From assembly GCF_025790165.1 (NCBI RefSeq), contig NZ_CP094970.1:2046001-2110000 (forward strand): a stretch of 64,000 nucleotides of DNA. Reading direction: 5' to 3'. Below are positions 26,718-34,723 of this stretch, piece by piece. The notes under the pieces are model-generated. The model saw nothing but the letters and a program-made list of their open reading frames with translations. It did no database searches and was not told where the DNA came from. The stretch comes from Solicola gregarius. Lineage in GTDB: Bacteria; Actinomycetota; Actinomycetes; Propionibacteriales; Nocardioidaceae. The stretch's first letter is position 1; each line of letters begins with the position of its first letter. The translations under genes were made by a program, and so were the position numbers.

Positions 26718-27413
26718 GTGACCGAGATAGCGCAGCGCAACGAAGCGGGGAAGCGACGCGATCCCCGCTACAGCCGGACGTTCTCGACGAAGGAGATCGC
26801 GGGCGAGCAGCATCGGACGTACGTCGGCGGGAGATGGGACGAGATCGGTGAGCTGCAGCGTGACTTCCTGATCGCGCAAGGTCTGCAGCCCGCGGACACC
26901 CTTCTCGACGTCGGTTGCGGCAGCCTGCGCGGAGGCGTGCACTTCGTCGACTACCTCGAGGCCGGTAACTACTACGGTATCGACATCAATGCGAACGTCA
27001 TCGCCGCCGGGTACGACAGCGAGCTCACCGATGAGCAGCGCGATCGTCTGCCGGTCGAGAATCTGCAGGCAACCGACCGGTTCGACGGCGACTTCGGTGT
27101 GCAGTTCGACATGGCGATCGCGCAGTCGGTGTTCACCCATGTCTCACTGAACAACATCCGGCTCTGCATGTACCGCGTATCGAAGGTCCTCAAACCCGGC
27201 GGCAGGTTCTACGCGACGTTCTACGAGCGACCGCCCGGGTTCCCGGTCGACGGTCACAACCGTTCGCAGTTCACGGAGCGAAACGCGTATTGGTACTACC
27301 GTCGCGACCTCCGCTGGGTGTCGAGGTTCGGCCGGTGGGAGTTCCGCTACATCGGCAAGTGGGGACATCCCCGCGGACAGCGGATGATCGAGCTCACCCG
27401 GGTCGGCGACTGA
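26718..27413 (+). CDS. Class I SAM-dependent methyltransferase
   Basis: 231 residues from GTG 26718, preceded by GGAGGA; upstream in-frame ATGs lack this. SAM motif I is LLDVGCGSLRGGVHF (around residue 65), followed by NYYGIDIN (motif II acidic residue), FDMAIAQSVFTHV (motif IV region) and LKPGGRFYATFYE (motif V/VI). The C-terminal WYYRRDLRWVSRFGRWEFRY is aromatic- and Arg-rich. The substrate is unknown; its resemblance to sugar/glycan-linked methyltransferases is weak. It stands alone between divergent and convergent genes. Confidence 0.83.
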   Translation: MTEIAQRNEAGKRRDPRYSRTFSTKEIAGEQHRTYVGGRWDEIGELQRDFLIAQGLQPADTLLDVGCGSLRGGVHFVDYLEAGNYYGIDINANVIAAGYDSELTDEQRDRLPVENLQATDRFDGDFGVQFDMAIAQSVFTHVSLNNIRLCMYRVSKVLKPGGRFYATFYERPPGFPVDGHNRSQFTERNAYWYYRRDLRWVSRFGRWEFRYIGKWGHPRGQRMIELTRVGD

Positions 27414-27422
27414 TCGACCCCA

Positions 27423-27469
27423 CGGTCGTACGCCACCGGGCGGCGCCTGGCGCCGATCGCGTACGACCG
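27423..27469. terminator. Bidirectional terminator between convergent genes
   Basis: CGGTCGTACGC (27423-27433) pairs with GCGTACGACCG (27459-27469), with GGCGCCTGGCGCC self-pairing inside. It fills the gap between the methyltransferase gene (+) and the DivIVA-like gene (-). Confidence 0.75.
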
Positions 27470-27471
27470 AC

Positions 27472-28035
27472 TCAGGCGGACTTGTCGGGGAATGCGCCGC
27501 GGGTGATCTCGCGTTGGTCGCCCAGGCGCGGTACCTCGCCGAGCGTCTCGACCTGCTCGTTGAGTGCGTCGAGTACGGCGCGCAGCTGAACCTGAGCGAC
27601 CTTCGCGAAGGTACGGACGTACTCGATCTCGGGCACCTGGCGGTCGTACCCGACGACCGTTCCGTCGTCGGTGACCGCGTCGGACTGGCGGACGAGACTC
27701 TCGGCCGTGTCCTGCGCCTCCTTCACGATCTCGCGCTGCTGGGTACGAGCCGAGGCCATCAGGTCGCGGGCGTGAGTCACGGCCTCGTCGATCAGGTTGT
27801 CGGAGATCTTCTGGGCCTCGCTGAACATCAGCACCGCGCGCTCGTTGATGGCCGTCTCGCCGTTGGCCTCGCGCTCGTCGCGCAGGGTGGTGATCTCCTG
27901 CTCCTGCTGTTCGATCGTGTCGGCCAGTGCGTCGAGGTATCGCAGCACCTCGTCTTGGTCGAACCCGTTTCGGTGAACCGTGAATCGTGCATTCCGGATC
28001 GCGGCCGCCATCCGGCTCGTCTGGGTCTGGCTCAC
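27472..28035 (-). CDS. DivIVA-domain coiled-coil protein
   Basis: 187 residues from GTG 28035, which overlaps the flavohaemoglobin stop (GTGA). Residues ~10-45 (IRNARFTVHRNGFDQDEVLRYLDALADTI, seen in pieces) match the DivIVA lipid-binding head: F-T-x-x-R-x-G-F-D-x-x-E-V. A long charged coiled coil follows (EQQEQEITTLRDERE, FSEAQKISDNLIDEAVTHARDL). It resembles the Wag31/SepF-associated small DivIVA proteins of actinomycetes but lies in a haemoglobin operon. A role in placing the haem proteins or in a stress response is only inference. Confidence 0.82.
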   Translation of the reverse strand: MSQTQTSRMAAAIRNARFTVHRNGFDQDEVLRYLDALADTIEQQEQEITTLRDEREANGETAINERAVLMFSEAQKISDNLIDEAVTHARDLMASARTQQREIVKEAQDTAESLVRQSDAVTDDGTVVGYDRQVPEIEYVRTFAKVAQVQLRAVLDALNEQVETLGEVPRLGDQREITRGAFPDKSA

Positions 28036-29198
28036 GACTGGCCTCCTGCATCGTGCTGGGCGAAGACGGGCTGGTAGCCGCCGTCGCCGAAATGTTCATG
28101 GCGGATATCGGATCGGGGGATCCCGGCCGCCTCGGTCAGCTCGATGACGGTGTGCTGCACCATGGCCGGCGAACCGCACACCAGGGCAGTACCGCCGCTC
28201 CATGGGCCGTGCTCCGCGGCGACGGTGCCGACCGGACCACGGAGTCCGCGCCAGCTCGGATCGTCCGAGACGGCGGCGTGGTAGTCGAACCACGGTCGGT
28301 CCGCCAACGCGGTCAGAGCGTCGTCGTCGTAGAGGTTCCACGGCATCCGCACGCCGTGGAACAGGTCGACCTTGGGCCCGCTTCCCTGCTGCTTCCAGTG
28401 ATCGTCGAGCTGCTCGGCGACCGCTCGCAGCGGTGCGAGTCCGGTGCCGCCCGCGACCATCAACACTCGCTCGGGCGGGTCCTCCAGGGTCAACGCCTCG
28501 CCGACCGGGGCGCCGACCTTCACGGTGTCGCCCTTCCGCAGCGTACGTACCATCGCGGAACTGACCTGGCCGCCGTCGACGACCTGTACGTGCAGCTCGA
28601 TCAGGCCGTCGTCGCGGGGCGCGTTGGCCGGGCTGTAGTAGCGCCACAGGCGCGGGCGCTGGGGGACCTCGATCGCCATGGACTGACCCGGACGGTACGT
28701 CAGTGGCTGGTCCGGTCGAAGCAGGATCGCCGAGACGTCGACACTGCGACGCTCCGTCGACACGACCTCGGCGTTCCACCATGACGGGGTGGTCTCCGCG
28801 GACTTCGCCGCCCCGTCGATCATGACCTTCGCGATGATTCCGTACGCGGCCGCCCAGTCTCCGGCGAGCTCGTCGGTCCAGCGATTGCCGAGGAAGTGCT
28901 GAAGCGTCGCCAGCAACGAGGCACCGACGGCGTCGTAGTGCTCCGGCTCGACGGCGAAGCGCCGATGGTCCGAGCCCAGCGAACCGATGAACGGCACGAC
29001 CTCGTCGAGCTCGTCGACGTGGGTGACGATGTTGGCCAGCGCGCCGACGAGCTTGTCGCGCTGCTGAGACATCGAGACCGGGAACATCGACCGGAGCTCG
29101 GGGTGCGACAAGAACAGGTGTGAATAGAAGAACAGTGGGACGTCGTCGCCGGACTTCGCGACGAGGTTCCAGGAGTCCTTGAGTTGCGCAGTGTCCAT
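28032..29198 (-). CDS. hmp: Flavohaemoglobin (nitric oxide dioxygenase)
   Basis: 388 residues with the full FHb order. The globin domain (1-135) has FYSHLFLSHPELRSMFP and a probable proximal His 87 in VEPEHYDAVG. The FAD domain (~150-250) has RYYSPANAPRDDG (RxYS) and YRPGQSMAIEVP; the NAD(P)H domain (~250-388) has VLMVAGGTGLAPLRAV and ALVCGSPAMVQ. It converts NO plus O2 to nitrate with NAD(P)H. It lies between a truncated haemoglobin gene (4 bp upstream) and the DivIVA-like gene (overlapping), making a three-gene operon. Confidence 0.93.
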   Translation of the reverse strand: MDTAQLKDSWNLVAKSGDDVPLFFYSHLFLSHPELRSMFPVSMSQQRDKLVGALANIVTHVDELDEVVPFIGSLGSDHRRFAVEPEHYDAVGASLLATLQHFLGNRWTDELAGDWAAAYGIIAKVMIDGAAKSAETTPSWWNAEVVSTERRSVDVSAILLRPDQPLTYRPGQSMAIEVPQRPRLWRYYSPANAPRDDGLIELHVQVVDGGQVSSAMVRTLRKGDTVKVGAPVGEALTLEDPPERVLMVAGGTGLAPLRAVAEQLDDHWKQQGSGPKVDLFHGVRMPWNLYDDDALTALADRPWFDYHAAVSDDPSWRGLRGPVGTVAAEHGPWSGGTALVCGSPAMVQHTVIELTEAAGIPRSDIRHEHFGDGGYQPVFAQHDAGGQS

Positions 29199-29202
29199 CC
29201 GG

Positions 29203-29592
29203 TCAGGACGCGCTGACGATGTCGGCTTTGGCCGCGCCGAGAGTGCCCCCGAGGCGCCCGATCACATCGTCGGGTACGCCGGCCTCGCTCAGCGCCGACA
29301 CCAGATGGGTGACGACGCGGTCGAAGTCCGCCTCGCCGATGTCCATGCCGGTGTGTGCCGTACGCAGGTCACGCCCGTCGTACTCGACGGGGCCGCCGAG
29401 CAGGTGTGAGACGAGCTTCACCTGGTGCCGTTTGAGATGCTCCATCCGGGTGTTCGCGAAGTACCCGGACAGGTCCGGGTCGTCGAGGATCAGGTCATAG
29501 AACCGATCGACCACCGCGCTCACAGCGCGGCCACCGCCGATCCTCGAGTAGTCGCTGTCGCCGGTCTCAGGACGCGTCGCGTCGTCGGACAT
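29203..29592 (-). CDS. glbN: Group I truncated haemoglobin
   Basis: 129 residues. The short 2-on-2 globin pattern is visible: YSRIGGGRAVSAVVDRFYDLILDDPDLSGYF, the distal region FANTRMEHLKRHQVKLVSHLLGGP and a proximal His in RTAHTGMDIGEADFDRVV. Group I members bind O2/NO and in mycobacteria detoxify NO. It is the first gene of the operon with the flavohaemoglobin, suggesting shared nitrosative-stress control. The 5' region (29593-29750) shows no obvious NsrR or Fnr site to me. Confidence 0.9.
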   Translation of the reverse strand: MSDDATRPETGDSDYSRIGGGRAVSAVVDRFYDLILDDPDLSGYFANTRMEHLKRHQVKLVSHLLGGPVEYDGRDLRTAHTGMDIGEADFDRVVTHLVSALSEAGVPDDVIGRLGGTLGAAKADIVSAS

Positions 29593-29757
29593 TTACCGCT
29601 CCCTCGGTGCGTGTCGTCGAAACCCCTCGCGCACGCTACTGGCTGGAACGCCCCGTGTACAGAGGGCAATCGGATTCGTCTGCCTTGGTGGACAAGGTGT
29701 TCTCGCCGTCTGCCCACCGGTGCGACAGGCCGCGAGCACCTGGCCGCCCGTTGATTT

Positions 29758-29779
29758 ACGTACATGCGTGTAGGTATGT
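29758..29779. promoter_or_regulatory. Imperfect palindrome upstream of the second TetR gene
   Basis: ACGTACATGCG-TGTAGGTATGT shows 14 of 22 symmetric matches and resembles AcrR-type TACATACAT...TGTATGTA operators. It sits about 100 bp before the TetR start and directly before the small ORF. Confidence 0.45.
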
Positions 29780-29811
29780 TTATATCCGACATCGAAGCCG
29801 AGGGGGATGAG

Positions 29812-29880
29812 ATGACCACCCGAGACACGCTGCGACCGCGCTCCAGCCGCGCGGCCGACGACGTTGGGCGAGCGGGGTGA
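29812..29880 (+). CDS. Small ORF (22 residues) coupled to TetR
   Basis: ATG 29812 with a GAGGGGGATGAG ribosome site runs 22 codons (MTTRDTLRP..., Arg/Asp-rich, ending VGRAG) to a TGA that overlaps the GTG start of the TetR gene (GTGA). It could be a leader peptide giving translational coupling, or the stump of an upstream exon lost by rearrangement. The same frame also opens at ATG 29764 inside the operator. No homolog is recognised. Confidence 0.4.
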   Translation: MTTRDTLRPRSSRAADDVGRAG

Positions 29881-30539
29881 GCCCGGTTCTGCGCGCACAG
29901 TTCGACGCCGACGACCGGCCACCCGCCCGGCTCTCCCAGGCGGAGCGGCGAGCCCGCTCGCGTACCGCCCTGCTCGAGTCTGCGGCCCGGGGCCTGTCGC
30001 GCTACGGCTACGCCAACCTCCGGCTCGAGCAGGTGGCACGAGACGCCGGCTACACCCGGGGCGCCCTCTACCACCAGTTCAAGGACAAGCAGGACCTCAC
30101 CCTGGCGGTCGCACGTACGTGGTGGCGCGAGACCTGGCGGCAAGACGTTCTGCCGCTGGTCGAGGCGGAGTCCGAACCGGCCGCGGCATTGCTCGCCCTC
30201 GCGCGCGGTCATGCGGTCTTCTGTCGCCGTGAGGTCGCGCGGGTCCCGATCGCCTTGCGGCTCGAGTTCACCGGGCAAGACCATCCGGTCGGGCGTGAGG
30301 TCGAACGCAACTACGGACTGCTCCTGAAGCACTGTCGAAAGCTGATCAAGGCAGGTCACGCTGCCGAGACGATCCCCGCCGGCGCACCCGATCGGATGCT
30401 CGCGCTCGCTGTCGTCGGGGCGCTCGAGGGAACCGTGATCTCCGTTGCAGGCCGCGCTCCGTACGACGAGCAACTCGCCGAACGCGCCGTGGCCGGCGTG
30501 CTCGGCATCGAACCCCGCACCGAGGAGAACGATCGATGA
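29877..30539 (+). CDS. TetR/AcrR family transcriptional regulator
   Basis: 220 residues from GTG 29877. The HTH is AERRARSRTALLESAARGLSRYGY then VARDAGYTRGALYHQFKDKQDLT. A C-terminal ligand domain follows (LLALARGHAVFCRREV, FTGQDHPVGREVERNYGLLL). It is transcribed with the DUF2867 gene (ATGA overlap). The palindrome at 29758-29779 is a likely self-operator. The inducer is unknown. It is divergent from the haemoglobin operon, so it might also touch that promoter, though no site is shared beyond this one. Confidence 0.9.
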   Translation: MSPVLRAQFDADDRPPARLSQAERRARSRTALLESAARGLSRYGYANLRLEQVARDAGYTRGALYHQFKDKQDLTLAVARTWWRETWRQDVLPLVEAESEPAAALLALARGHAVFCRREVARVPIALRLEFTGQDHPVGREVERNYGLLLKHCRKLIKAGHAAETIPAGAPDRMLALAVVGALEGTVISVAGRAPYDEQLAERAVAGVLGIEPRTEENDR

Positions 30540-31147
30540 GTACGCAGGGAGCGCGGATCCCCGACCGCGAGCACACGTCTCGGCCGTGGCGAATTCACGA
30601 GATCACCCAAGACTTCCGGCTGTACGACGTGTGGGCGCTGCCGACACCGGGCGGACCCGACGACTTCCCGAAGCTGGTGCGGCAGGTGCGCGACGGCGAC
30701 ACTGCGGAGAACCCGTCGTGGATCGCCCGAGCGCTGTTCTCGATTCGATGGAAGCTCGGCGCGCTCCTCGGCTGGGACGATGACGAAGACGGCGTAGGCG
30801 CCCGGGTCCCGACGTTGTGCGACCGACTCCCCGAGGACTTGCGTGAAGGTGCCGCCGGGCCGGGCTTCGATCGGTTGCCGTTCTCGCCGCTGTACCTCAT
30901 CGACGACGAGTTTGCGGCCGAGATGGCCAACAAGACGGTGCATGGTGTGATGCATTTGAGCTGGGTGCCCGACGACTCAGGTGGCTTCCGCGGTCAGATG
31001 GCCGTGCTGGTCAGGCCCAATGGTCTTTTCGGGCGGGCGTACATGGCCGGCATCGGCCCGTTCCGGCACCTGCTCGTCTACCCGCCGCTGATGCGCGGGA
31101 TCGCGGAGAGCTGGCGAGCCGGCGCCTCGAGCGGCGGCGGTTCCTGA
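30536..31147 (+). CDS. DUF2867 domain protein
   Basis: 203 residues. The DUF2867 pattern is visible: WALPTPGGPDDFPKLVRQV near the N-terminus, then a WKLGALLGWDD segment, FDRLPFSPLYLIDDEFAAEMANKTVHGVMHL and a C-terminal VLVRPNGLFGRAYMAGIGPFRHLLVYP. DUF2867 occurs alone or fused to SDR dehydrogenases and belongs to the SRPBCC-like fold world; its activity is unknown. It is translationally coupled to the TetR gene, so the regulator probably controls it. Confidence 0.85.
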   Translation: MSTQGARIPDREHTSRPWRIHEITQDFRLYDVWALPTPGGPDDFPKLVRQVRDGDTAENPSWIARALFSIRWKLGALLGWDDDEDGVGARVPTLCDRLPEDLREGAAGPGFDRLPFSPLYLIDDEFAAEMANKTVHGVMHLSWVPDDSGGFRGQMAVLVRPNGLFGRAYMAGIGPFRHLLVYPPLMRGIAESWRAGASSGGGS

Positions 31148-31226
31148 GGCATTGGCTATGGCGTCGTGTCAACCGGGGGGGATGCGAGTTACGTCTTGGT
31201 TCTCGAGGACTGCCGAGGAGGCCAAC

Positions 31227-31748
31227 GTGTCAACCAAGCGAACCCGAGACGCCGACTTCGTCGAGTTCGTCGCGAGTCGCCGAAGACGGTTGCTTACTGC
31301 GGCGTACTTCCGCTGCGGCGACTGGCACCAGGCCGAAGACCTCGTGCAGACCGCGCTGGCGCGCCTCTATGTCGCCTGGCCGAAGGTCGTACGACGCGGC
31401 GCCGAGGACGCCTACGTACGCCGGATCATCTTCAATCTGAGCGTCGACGCATCGCGCTCGCCCGCGCGAAGGGAGCGTCTCGTCGAGGTCATGCCGGAGA
31501 CTCCCGCGCCCGAGGCGCTGGACATCTCCGACACCAGCGCGTTGATGGCTGCCCTCGCCGACCTGTCGGAACGTCAGCGGACCGTGATCGTCCTGCGCTA
31601 TTGGCTGCAGTTGTCGGTCGACGAGACGGCACATGACCTCGGTGTCAGTCCCGGAACGGTCAAGAGCCAGTGCGCGCGGGCAATGGCCAAGCTGCGTACT
31701 GCCCTGGCACCGACATATGACCTCACGACAGTGGAGGCGGACCGATGA
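31227..31748 (+). CDS. SigE-family ECF-like RNA polymerase sigma factor
   Basis: 173 residues from GTG 31227, chosen for GAGGAGG eight bases upstream; the frame is open further up without support. Region 2 is FVEFVASRRRRLLTAAYFRCGDWHQAEDLVQTALARLYVAW; region 4 is LSERQRTVIVLRYWLQLSVDETAHDLGVSPGTVKSQCARAM (both given in recognisable pieces). It directs RNA polymerase to an unknown regulon. Its stop overlaps the ATG of a membrane protein gene that probably encodes the anti-sigma partner. Confidence 0.9.
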   Translation: MSTKRTRDADFVEFVASRRRRLLTAAYFRCGDWHQAEDLVQTALARLYVAWPKVVRRGAEDAYVRRIIFNLSVDASRSPARRERLVEVMPETPAPEALDISDTSALMAALADLSERQRTVIVLRYWLQLSVDETAHDLGVSPGTVKSQCARAMAKLRTALAPTYDLTTVEADR

Positions 31749-32542
31749 ACGAGACCAACCTGATCGACTTGATGGAGCGCGAGGCCGAGTCCGCGCCGTA
31801 CGCTCCGGCGGAGGCCGACCTCGAACGAGGCAAGACGCGGCTGCGCCGACGCCGGGTCGGGACGGCGGCCACGGGAGTCGCGGTCGCGGCGTCGTTGGTC
31901 GTCGCCGTGGGTATCGCGACGTCGAGTGACTCGCAAGGGCCAGGCCCGGACTCGGACACGTCGGCCGCCGGCCGGCCGCATCGGGATCCGGCACCGAAGG
32001 ACACCCGGGCGGTCCAGCGCCGGATCACCAATCTGACCGTGGAGGTCCTCGACCCGCAGAAGGCGCACGTCGGTCCCGGCCTGATGGAAGGGTCGACGAA
32101 TGCCGACGGGCAGTACGAGGCCGCGTCGATCAACGGGAGCTGGCAGGACGGCAAGCGGGAGGGCACACTCGTCGTCGGCATGAGCAGTGCTGAAGACACT
32201 GCGCACGGTCCTGACACGGCGGAGGACCGCGCGTACTACCGGTGCGCGCTGTACTTCTACACGGCATCCACGACGTGTGAGTCCAAGCAGCTCGGAGACG
32301 GCTCGACGGTCTGGGTCGCCCGCGACAAGCTGGATCGCAAGACAGTACTCGGCGTCGCGTACGAACAGCCCAGCGGAGGCACGGCCTACGTGGCGATTGA
32401 CCGAGCGGACCGCGGCGGGGACGGATCTCCCAACGGCAAGCCGCTGACGTCACTGCCGGTGTCGGTCGACGACCTGACCCGGCTCGTGCAGAAGCCCGGT
32501 CTGGCGCTCCCACTCCCGGGTCGGGACAGGATGCGCCGCTGA
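31745..32542 (+). CDS. Probable membrane anti-sigma factor
   Basis: 265 residues. A short acidic cytosolic head (NLIDLMEREAESAPYAPAEADLERG) and a basic RLRRRRVG stretch precede one helix (AATGVAVAASLVVAVGIA, about 38-56). An extracytoplasmic domain with a Cys pair (CALYFYTASTTCES) follows. No zinc HxxxCxxC motif is present. The anti-sigma role is inferred from the ATGA overlap with the sigma gene and the topology, which is usual for SigE-family partners in Nocardioidaceae and Streptomyces. Confidence 0.7.
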   Translation: MNETNLIDLMEREAESAPYAPAEADLERGKTRLRRRRVGTAATGVAVAASLVVAVGIATSSDSQGPGPDSDTSAAGRPHRDPAPKDTRAVQRRITNLTVEVLDPQKAHVGPGLMEGSTNADGQYEAASINGSWQDGKREGTLVVGMSSAEDTAHGPDTAEDRAYYRCALYFYTASTTCESKQLGDGSTVWVARDKLDRKTVLGVAYEQPSGGTAYVAIDRADRGGDGSPNGKPLTSLPVSVDDLTRLVQKPGLALPLPGRDRMRR

Positions 32543-32555
32543 TTTCGCGAGACGC

Positions 32556-32741
32556 CTACCCGGGGTACGGCGTGCGTGTCCAGTCCGCCGGCGGTGCCGG
32601 TGGTGGGTGCGGTGCACCGACCCGTGATGACTGTCCCGCCAGGACGCTGCGCCGGATGCCCTCGTCGGCCTCCCTGAGTAGCTGTTCGTAGATCGGCTCG
32701 GTCGCGGTTCCCGACCAGCCACCCCTGTTGCCTTCTGTCAT
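32556..32741 (-). CDS. Small hypothetical protein
   Basis: 61 residues from ATG 32741 (MTEGNRGGWSGTATEP), with GAGGGAGCACAGG upstream; a longer form from 32783 is possible. It contains a helical stretch EPIYEQLLREADEGIRRSVLAG and a Pro-rich tail PHPPPAPPADW. No family is recognised. It runs opposite to the sigma/anti-sigma pair and is divergent from dinB. Codon use looks like the genome's. Confidence 0.45.
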   Translation of the reverse strand: MTEGNRGGWSGTATEPIYEQLLREADEGIRRSVLAGQSSRVGAPHPPPAPPADWTRTPYPG

Positions 32742-32878
32742 GCCTGTGCTCCCTCGTTCGGTGCTCCTCCGAACCACCGTCATACGGCCTCCCTACCGTA
32801 CGGGATCGCCGCCGATGCGCCAGTGGAAACACGGGCCGACTCGAGCCGAATGTCGGCGAGGCACGGCAGGATGGGCGG

Positions 32879-33925
32879 ATGGCACGCTGGGTTCTCCATG
32901 TCGACATGGACCAATTCCTCGCGGCCGTCGAGATCCTGCGGCGACCCGAGCTCGCCGGTCTGCCCGTCGTCGTCGGTGGCCGCGGCGATCCGACGGAGCG
33001 GGCGGTCGTGTCGACGGCGTCGTACGAGGCGCGCGAGTTCGGTGTCCGGTCGGGCATGCCGCTCAAGACCGCCGTGCGCCGGTGCCCGGATGCGGTCTTC
33101 CTGCCGGTCGACTTCCCCGTGTACGAAGCGGCATCGGCGACCGTGATGGAGACGCTGCGCACGTACCCAGGCACCGTGGTCGAGGTGCTGGGCTGGGACG
33201 AGGCGTTCGTCGGCGTCGCGGTCGACGACCCGGTGGAGGCGGCGCACGGGCTGCAGGCGGCGGTGCTCGAGGCGACCCGGCTGCACTGCTCCGTCGGCGT
33301 CGGCGACACGTTGGTCAGGGCGAAGATCGCGACCGATTTCGGCAAGCCCCGCGGCGTGTACGTACTGACGAAGGACAACTGGATGGAGGTAATGGGCGAC
33401 CGCCCGACCACCGCCTTGTGGGGCGTCGGCAAGCGGATCGCGCAGCGTCTCGACGACGTCGACATTCGCACCGTACGCGAGCTCGCGCACTCCTCCGAGG
33501 AGGCGTTGATCGCGGCATTCGGTCCGAACACCGGGCCGTACCTTCGCAACCTCGGCCGCGGTCTCAGCCGCGCCACGGTCGACGACACGCCGTGGGTTGC
33601 CCGCGCACACGGGCACGAGACGACGTACCAGCAGAACCTCACCGCGACCGACGAGATCTCGGCGGCCGTGCGGGCCCTGTCCGATCAGGTCGTCGCCGAC
33701 CTCCGCTCCGAGGGTCGTGCCTGCATGCGCGTGCACCTGAAGGTGCGGTTCGCGCCGTTCTTCACCTTCACCCGCGTACGTAAGCTGGCCGAGCCGACGT
33801 TCGACCCGGCCGTCATCGCGCAGACCGCGCTCGAGCTGCTCGCCAAGCTCGACGACGACCGGCCGATCCGACTGCTGGGCGTACGAGGCGAGATGGTGCC
33901 ACCGGAGGGCGGATACGAACGCTGA
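32879..33925 (+). CDS. dinB: DNA polymerase IV (Y-family translesion polymerase)
   Basis: 348 residues. Palm motifs: HVDMDQFLAAVE (metal Asp 9, steric gate Phe 13) and VLGWDEAFVGV (metal Asp-Glu), followed by CSVGVGDTLVRAKIATDFGKP and the helix-hairpin-helix LWGVGKRIAQRLDDV. The little-finger domain ends IRLLGVRGEMVPPE. The S(I/W)DE motif is GWDE here, as in the actinobacterial DinB2-like branch. No beta-clamp motif is obvious at the C-terminus. No LexA box was seen upstream, so SOS control is unproven. Confidence 0.92.
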   Translation: MARWVLHVDMDQFLAAVEILRRPELAGLPVVVGGRGDPTERAVVSTASYEAREFGVRSGMPLKTAVRRCPDAVFLPVDFPVYEAASATVMETLRTYPGTVVEVLGWDEAFVGVAVDDPVEAAHGLQAAVLEATRLHCSVGVGDTLVRAKIATDFGKPRGVYVLTKDNWMEVMGDRPTTALWGVGKRIAQRLDDVDIRTVRELAHSSEEALIAAFGPNTGPYLRNLGRGLSRATVDDTPWVARAHGHETTYQQNLTATDEISAAVRALSDQVVADLRSEGRACMRVHLKVRFAPFFTFTRVRKLAEPTFDPAVIAQTALELLAKLDDDRPIRLLGVRGEMVPPEGGYER

Positions 33926-33969
33926 TCGACGCGCGCTGTGAAACGGCCGGTACAGCACGGTGGCGCGGG

Positions 33970-34653
33970 TCAGGACCGTCGGGCGATCTCGGTCTTGACC
34001 GTCTCGTGCAGCTCGTCCGACGTGAAGCCGAGACCGCGCAGGATCTGCGCGGCCGGGCTATCCTCGGCGCGGATCAGGCCCAGCAACGAGTGTTCCGTGC
34101 CGACCCGGTCATGTCCGAGGTCTGTCGACGCGCGCAGCGCCTCCTCGATGGCCACCTTGCTCTCCTCCCGGAACGCGATGTGACCCCGCGGCGCCTTCGT
34201 CCCGGCCGGCGGCATCGCTTCCTCGATCGCGTCGCGGACGCCTTGCTCCGTCGCAGGTTTCGTCAGCATCTCGTACGCCAGGCCCTGTGGTTCCCCGAGT
34301 AGGCCGAGCAGCAGGTGTTCGGTGCCGATGAAGTCGTGCTTGTGCGTACGGGCGGCCTCCTGCGCCAGCACGATGCTGTGCCGGTTCAGCTCGGTGAACC
34401 GGTCGAACGGGGTGGAAGCGCGACGTTGCTGAGCGGCCTGCTTCGACACCCCGATGGCGTCGCCGATCTCGGTCCACGACGCGCCGCTCTGCTTGGCCTT
34501 GCTGACGTAGTGGTCGACGAGCTGGTCGCCGAGATCGGTCATGGTCTGTGAACGAAGGTGCGCCTCGCTGACGCGCGCCAAGGCATCGGCGTCCGGGAGT
34601 TCTGCGTCGAGACGGGAGATCAGGTCTGCGAGGCTGATATCGAGTGGGCTCAT
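33970..34653 (-). CDS. HTH plus Clp N-terminal double-repeat regulator
   Basis: 227 residues. The N-terminal third has an HTH (KAKQSGASWTEIGDAIGVSKQAAQQRRAS); the rest holds two Clp-N repeats (IVLAQEAARTHKHDFIGTEHLLLGLL and VAIEEALRASTDLGHDRVGTEHSLLGLI in pieces). There is no AAA+ ATPase part, so it is not ClpC. Clp-N repeats bind arginine-phosphorylated or damaged proteins in ClpC, so a stress-sensing repressor is a fair inference. The promoter carries two identical CGTCAA-N7-TTGACG palindromes, the inner one touching the start codon, pointing to autorepression. Confidence 0.85.
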   Translation of the reverse strand: MSPLDISLADLISRLDAELPDADALARVSEAHLRSQTMTDLGDQLVDHYVSKAKQSGASWTEIGDAIGVSKQAAQQRRASTPFDRFTELNRHSIVLAQEAARTHKHDFIGTEHLLLGLLGEPQGLAYEMLTKPATEQGVRDAIEEAMPPAGTKAPRGHIAFREESKVAIEEALRASTDLGHDRVGTEHSLLGLIRAEDSPAAQILRGLGFTSDELHETVKTEIARRS

Positions 34654-34654
34654 G

Positions 34655-34701
34655 CGTCAAGCGTAGATTGACGATCGAGCGACGTCAATCTGTAATTGAC
34701 G
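34655..34701 (-). promoter_or_regulatory. Promoter with two identical CGTCAA-N7-TTGACG operators
   Basis: Palindromes at 34655-34673 and 34683-34701 have identical 6-bp arms and 7-bp spacers, 28 bp apart. On the minus strand, TTGACG (34688-34683) and TACGCT (34665-34660) are 17 bp apart, an almost ideal -35/-10 pair. Transcription would start at or next to ATG 34653, so the transcript would be nearly leaderless and the operators would block it. Confidence 0.7.
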
Positions 34702-34723
34702 CAGGTCCCGATGCGCTCGGGTC

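Noticed and set aside
32742-32878. LexA box controlling dinB
   Set aside because: No TCGAAC-N4-GTTCGA-like sequence is visible upstream.
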